Source: JBBDYH01 sp040901795 (lineage in GTDB: Bacteria; Planctomycetota; Planctomycetia; Pirellulales; JALHPA01). Taken from it: DNA of 51,713 bases. The notes under the pieces are model-generated. The model made no database searches and had not been told where the DNA came from. It was given only the letters and a program-made list of their open reading frames with translations. A program made the position numbers and the translations under genes. The stretch covers positions 1-51,713 of the forward strand of contig JBBDYH010000011.1 in the NCBI GenBank assembly GCA_040901795.1, in the 5' to 3' direction. Of this stretch, positions 49,580 through 51,713 are shown in pieces (position 1 is the first letter of the stretch; each line of letters begins with the position of its first letter).

Positions 49580-50320
49580 ATGCAACTCCACGTTCTTGGC
49601 AGCACAGGCTACCACCCCAACGCGCGGCGGCACACCGCCTGCCTGATGCTGCCCGAACAAGGCATTGTGCTCGATGCAGGGACCGGGATGTTCCGCGTAC
49701 GCGAGCGGCTGCGCACACCGGAGCTCGACATCTATCTCACGCATGCACACCTGGATCACGTCTTCGGGTTGACGTTTTTGTTCGACACGCGCCACGACAA
49801 AGAGCTGGCACGGGTGACGGTCCACGCCGAGGCGGAGAAGATCGCCGCCATCGATGAGCATCTGCTCGCCGAACTGCTCTTTCCGGTCAAGCTACCCTGT
49901 GAGTTTAAACCGCTCACTGGTCCGGAGACGCTCGCCGGCGGCGGCACGCTGCGCTACTTTCCGCTCAAGCATCCCGGCGGCTCGATCGGCTATCGCTTGG
50001 ATTGGCCGGGGCGTAGCCTGGCCTATGTGACTGACACGACGGCGTCGCCTGACGTGGACTACGTGGAGAAGATTCGGGGCGTCGATCTGTTAATTCACGA
50101 GTGCTACTTCCCCGACTCACTGCACGAGATCGCGGTCAAGACCGGCCACAGCACAACAACCGACGTCGCCGAGGTCGCTCGGCGGGCTGGCGTTCAGCGG
50201 CTCGTGCTCGTGCATATGAACCCGCTCGACGAGAGCGATGATCCGATCGGCATTGCGACCGCGCGGAAGGTTTTTCCACAGACGGAACTGGCCGAGGATG
50301 AGGCGGTGCTCGAGTTTTGA
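49580..50320 (+). CDS. MBL-fold metallohydrolase, RNase Z-like
   Basis: A 246-residue metallo-beta-lactamase-fold protein starting MQLHVLGSTGYHPN. The metal motif THAHLDH (His55, His57, Asp59, His60) and later LAYVTDTTASPD, LLIHECYF and LVLVHMNP resemble RNase Z/ElaC-type enzymes and related phosphodiesterases. It lacks a recognisable tRNA-binding arm, so a small-molecule phosphodiesterase is equally possible. The ATG at 49580 matches the family start. It follows the DUF1501 gene by about 100 bases. Confidence 0.87.
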   Translation: MQLHVLGSTGYHPNARRHTACLMLPEQGIVLDAGTGMFRVRERLRTPELDIYLTHAHLDHVFGLTFLFDTRHDKELARVTVHAEAEKIAAIDEHLLAELLFPVKLPCEFKPLTGPETLAGGGTLRYFPLKHPGGSIGYRLDWPGRSLAYVTDTTASPDVDYVEKIRGVDLLIHECYFPDSLHEIAVKTGHSTTTDVAEVARRAGVQRLVLVHMNPLDESDDPIGIATARKVFPQTELAEDEAVLEF

Positions 50321-50408
50321 GGCAGCCATCACTGAAACTAGCGGCAACGAACTTCTATATCTATTGGCGAAGCCGCAATAGAGATGCCACTCCGATGCGA
50401 GGTGAGAA

Positions 50409-50765
50409 ATGAGCGATACCTCTGAAGCGCCGGAACTTCCTCTGCAAACTGACCAGCGAAACGACCCCCTGGGCATGCTTGTCCAGCGGATCGTCGGCGA
50501 GGTCCATCCCGTACAAATCATCTTGTTTGGATCGGCGGCCCGGCAAACTGCGGGCCCGCACAGCGACCTCGATTTACTCGTGGTGATGCGCAACGGCACA
50601 CATCGGCGTCACACAGCGCAGCGGCTGTACCGGAAACTGTCGGGAATTCCCACGCCGTTCGATTTGGTCGTGGCCACGGAGGGTGACCTGAAAACCCATC
50701 GTGATAACCCGGGCTTGATTTACTCTATTGCGCTCAAGGAAGGCAGGATCGTCTATGCCGCCTGA
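50409..50765 (+). CDS. MNT-type nucleotidyltransferase (antitoxin-like)
   Basis: A 118-residue minimal nucleotidyltransferase. The motif GS-X10-DxD is intact: Gly41-Ser42 and Asp53/Asp55 in FGSAARQTAGPHSDLDLLVV. In MNT/HEPN pairs this enzyme adds nucleotides to the HEPN partner to silence it. The HEPN gene overlaps its end by 11 bases, so the two are coupled. Start choice is supported by GAGGTGAG just upstream of the ATG. Confidence 0.9.
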   Translation: MSDTSEAPELPLQTDQRNDPLGMLVQRIVGEVHPVQIILFGSAARQTAGPHSDLDLLVVMRNGTHRRHTAQRLYRKLSGIPTPFDLVVATEGDLKTHRDNPGLIYSIALKEGRIVYAA

Positions 50766-51159
50766 TCCAGTGTCGCCTGGTTCGCCAGGCGACTGGCTGC
50801 GTCACGCGCGGGCCGATCTAGCGCTCGCCCAAGTCGAGGTATCGCCACAGCTCTTGGAGCTACTCTGTTTTCATGCGCAACAAGCGTGTGAAAAGTCATT
50901 AAAGGCCGTCCTGGTGTACTTTGGCGTGGCGGTTCCGAAAACACACAACTTACGGGCATTAGTCGACTTGATTTCCAAATACGCTTCTGTACCCATGGAC
51001 ATTGCAGGATGCGCGGAGTTAACGGACTACGCAGTGACCACGCGCTATCCGGGCGTCTACGAACCGGTAACGGAAAACGAACACCGTGAGGCCGTGCAAA
51101 CTGCCGACCAAACCATTCGGTGGGTCGAGACGCTTGTCGGAGCAGGCATGACTCCTTGA
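50755..51159 (+). CDS. HEPN-domain protein (partner of MNT)
   Basis: A 134-residue all-helical HEPN protein of the PF05168 type: FHAQQACEKSLKAVLVYFGV, TH.LRALVDL and TTRYPGVYEP are diagnostic. The classic Rx4-6H RNase motif of HepT toxins is not evident; this subgroup often lacks it, so ribonuclease activity is uncertain. The start at the ATG at 50755 overlaps the MNT gene by 11 bases. Together they form a HEPN-MNT module, either toxin-antitoxin or a nucleotide-signalling pair. Confidence 0.88.
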   Translation: MPPDPVSPGSPGDWLRHARADLALAQVEVSPQLLELLCFHAQQACEKSLKAVLVYFGVAVPKTHNLRALVDLISKYASVPMDIAGCAELTDYAVTTRYPGVYEPVTENEHREAVQTADQTIRWVETLVGAGMTP

Positions 51160-51180
51160 ATGGGTAGATCGCTATAGGTC

Positions 51181-51675
<495 letters not shown>

Positions 51676-51713
51676 CGGATGTTATTAAGCCGCTAATTGT
51701 AGCAGTCGTTGGT

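Overview
The window is high-GC DNA from a planctomycete, most likely a Pirellulales-type lineage. The signature is two PSD1/DUF1549/DUF1553 'planctomycete cytochrome' genes paired with Tat-exported DUF1501 genes, an arylsulfatase, a sulfatase-modifying (SUMF1-like) fragment, many secreted or lipoprotein hypotheticals, and housekeeping genes scattered singly. No rRNA, tRNA or CRISPR array was seen.

Layout. 1-1021: end of a Tad pilus cluster (tadB tail, tadC). 1274-7299: secreted hypothetical, M32 carboxypeptidase, small lipoprotein, BshB1-like deacetylase, SGNH hydrolase, large lipoprotein, small conserved protein. 7386-10302: xerC facing pheS-rplT-rpmI. 10525-14683: panB, a small membrane protein, a 750-base gene-poor stretch with a near-consensus promoter, then a YyaL/DUF255 protein. 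14788-18663: coiled-coil membrane protein, larC, degenerate response regulator, MazG-like hydrolase, small helical protein. 18660-24521: 835-aa unknown, cupin, vWA protein, beta-lactamase-fold hydrolase. 24648-32711: DUF1501, GxxExxY protein, antitoxin-like protein, PSD1 protein, FAD oxidoreductase, sulfatase. 32908-39463: the phosphate regulon pstSCAB facing phoB-phoR. 39685-45106: DUF3592 protein, carotenoid oxygenase, AhpD-like protein, hypothetical, aspartyl protease, UxaC-like protein. 45398-51675: second PSD1-DUF1501 pair, MBL hydrolase, MNT/HEPN pair, truncated SUMF1 gene.

How genes work together. PstSCAB imports phosphate and PhoR-PhoB senses it; a shared 16-base motif upstream of pstS and phoB looks like their common operator, while phoU is absent. 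The two PSD1-DUF1501 pairs, the FAD oxidoreductase and the sulfatase form an extracytoplasmic degradation set typical of planctomycetes. MNT and HEPN form an overlapping toxin-antitoxin-like pair.

The most unusual content lies between genes. Many gaps hold short palindromic elements in several families. Most have a GGAG/GTAG/GTGG head plus a hairpin whose stem changes while pairing is kept, and they often occur as inverted pairs (REP/REPIN-like). Elements nest inside each other, one sits in frame in a lipoprotein gene, and some supply gene ends and stop codons. A separate family with termini TTGAACCGC...GCGGTTCAA brackets the GxxExxY nuclease-like gene exactly, so that the protein's ends are encoded by the repeats. 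It looks like a mobile cassette with solo ends left elsewhere.
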